This document shows positions 5,869 to 6,761 of a stretch of DNA of 6,761 nt, piece by piece. Location: the NCBI GenBank assembly GCA_021803845.1, contig JAJZLA010000087.1:1-6761 (forward strand), written 5' to 3'. Within the stretch, counting starts at the first letter, position 1. Each line of letters opens with the position of its first letter. The notes under the pieces are model-generated. The model had not been told where the DNA came from and searched no databases. It was given only the letters and a program-made list of their open reading frames with translations. Made by a program: the position numbers and the translations under genes. Source of the DNA: a bacterium. Lineage in GTDB: Bacteria > SZUA-79 > Acidulodesulfobacterales > Acidulodesulfobacteraceae.

Positions 5869-6678
5869 TTATTTGCCGCTATTAAGCCACAACGCATGAT
5901 GAAATCTCGCCCATGACGATCTTACTTTTCCCGTAATCATGCCGGCGAGCGAACCGGGGATGGCTATTAAGCTCAGATAAAAGTGCGCTATTATCGCGCT
6001 TATGAAAAATATTGCCGTCAACTCGTGAATAAAAAGACCGAATCTTGCCGCAAAGGAGCCGAAAAAACCGGGAAACCATATAAACAGTCCCGAGATAAAA
6101 AGCAGTGCGAGCCCCGCCGAAAAACACCAGAAGACCAACTTTTGCCCGCCGTTAAATTTATCCGATTTAACGGTATTTTTTTCGTCATGAATCAAGTACG
6201 AATATATATTTTTAATGAAATCTATATCATACGGCTTTATCGCCATATCCTTAAACCATCTGATAAAAAGGAGTCCGAACGATATAAGGAATATAACCCC
6301 TATCCACGGGTGAAGGAACCGGGAAGACTGCGGTCCGCCAAGGATATTTGACAGCCAGAAAAGTTTCGGGGAATAAAAGGATAATCCCGATACAATGAGT
6401 AAAACAGCGGAAATTGCCACAGTCCAGTGAATAATTCTGGTTGCAAGATTATGCCTATCTATTTCCTCCTCTTTGCCCTCTTTAGCGGCTAAAGCTTCCG
6501 GCACTTTCGACTGTCCGGCGGTTACCAGATGCGCAAACGAACCAAAAGTGGTCAGCCCCATAAATAATCCTCCGAATACCGCAAGCGGACCCTTAGTGAG
6601 TGCCGTAAGCGGCGAAACTTCTGGATTTTTTGGAAGTTCGTAATCTTCCGTATTATTTCCGTAAGGGAGGATAGTCAT
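5869..6678 (-). CDS. fdnI: Formate dehydrogenase gamma subunit (cytochrome b556, FdnI type) fused to the beta-subunit membrane tail
   Basis: Residues about 75-269 are an FdnI-type di-heme cytochrome b that takes electrons from the beta subunit to the quinone pool in the inner membrane. Four membrane helices carry the four expected heme histidines: H84 (RIIHWT), H123 (FLHPWIG), H218 (LFIHEL) and H232 (IIAHFY). The spacings of 39 and 14 within the pairs equal those of E. coli FdnI (H18/H57, H155/H169, from memory). The end, GSLAGMITGKVRSSWARFHH, also matches. Residues 1-56 are different: YELPKNPEVSPLTALTKGPL plus one hydrophobic helix is the C-terminal tail of an FdnH-type beta subunit. A linker rich in Glu, Lys and Ala (57-76) joins them. 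The ATG at 6678 is the Met of the beta motif GTHVM and has no ribosome binding site, so it is probably not the true start. The frame is open upstream to 6738. Confidence 0.85.
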   Translation of the reverse strand: MTILPYGNNTEDYELPKNPEVSPLTALTKGPLAVFGGLFMGLTTFGSFAHLVTAGQSKVPEALAAKEGKEEEIDRHNLATRIIHWTVAISAVLLIVSGLSFYSPKLFWLSNILGGPQSSRFLHPWIGVIFLISFGLLFIRWFKDMAIKPYDIDFIKNIYSYLIHDEKNTVKSDKFNGGQKLVFWCFSAGLALLFISGLFIWFPGFFGSFAARFGLFIHELTAIFFISAIIAHFYLSLIAIPGSLAGMITGKVRSSWARFHHALWLNSGK

Positions 6679-6761
6679 AACATGGGTTCCGCCGACGCCT
6701 TTAGGACTGTATAGCTTTGCGTTTTTAAACCCTCTTTTTTACAAGTTTTTTAATTTCCGTT
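6679..6761 (-). pseudogene. fdnH: C-terminal part of a formate dehydrogenase beta subunit (FdnH type), reading frame apparently broken
   Basis: The beta subunit is a periplasmic four-cluster ferredoxin-like protein linking the catalytic subunit to the cytochrome. In the frame of the downstream gene, 6679-6732 read GFKNAKLYSPKGVGGTHV, the conserved end of the globular domain, leading straight into its membrane tail. Further upstream the similarity continues in another frame, as EIKKLVKKRV from about 6757 to 6728. It resembles the ELAEQRV helix that normally precedes a KLKARGYEHA-like segment. The first frame ends with TAA at 6727-6725, and the second is blocked upstream by TAA at 6741-6739. 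About six residues between the helix and GF are also missing. A short deletion or an assembly or sequencing error would explain this. The rest of the gene lies beyond the edge. Confidence 0.65.

Noticed and set aside
5882..6127. 81-codon open frame on the − strand
   Set aside because: It overlaps the gamma subunit gene on the same strand in another frame and has no motif or ribosome binding site.
5983..6351. 122-codon open frame on the + strand
   Set aside because: It is antisense to the cytochrome b gamma subunit gene, whose heme histidines and helices explain the region fully.

Overview
This window holds the dnaA–rpmH junction typical of a bacterial replication-origin region, followed by the housekeeping run rpmH–rnpA–yidD–yidC–mnmE on the + strand and a formate dehydrogenase block on the − strand. 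The DNA is AT-rich. YidC has an N-terminal membrane anchor and a large domain before its insertase core, which points to a Gram-negative bacterium. The formate dehydrogenase genes (FdnH/FdnI type plus FdhE) suggest respiratory formate metabolism. A deltaproteobacterial-type lineage is plausible, but that is only a guess from style and cannot be settled from this window.

Region by region: 1-476 is the 5' part of dnaA, on the − strand and running off the left edge. 477-843 is a 367-bp AT-rich spacer without genes. It carries an inverted pair of DnaA-box-like 9-mers next to the dnaA start, an exact tandem 11-mer, and a near-consensus sigma-70 promoter facing rpmH. 844-4639 holds five tightly packed + strand genes: ribosomal protein L34, the RNase P protein, the YidD and YidC membrane-insertion factors, and the tRNA-modifying GTPase MnmE. 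rnpA and yidD overlap, and the jag gene often found between yidC and mnmE is absent. One transcript from the 760-788 promoter could serve all five.

4641-4958 begins directly after the mnmE stop codon. It is an open but startless reading frame that appears to join a RhuM-family fragment to a fragment resembling the C-terminal (DUF234-type) part of an AAA ATPase. The 3' end of mnmE (trmE/thdF) is a known integration site of genomic islands such as SGI1, so this looks like the decayed remains of mobile or accessory DNA.

4979-6761 is a − strand formate dehydrogenase operon reaching the right edge: the end of an iron-sulfur beta subunit, a four-heme-ligand cytochrome b gamma subunit, and fdhE. 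The beta membrane tail and the gamma subunit lie in one continuous reading frame, which suggests a beta-gamma fusion. Just upstream, at about 6725-6741, the beta frame appears broken by a short deletion or indel. I found no RNA gene, CRISPR array or complete mobile element.
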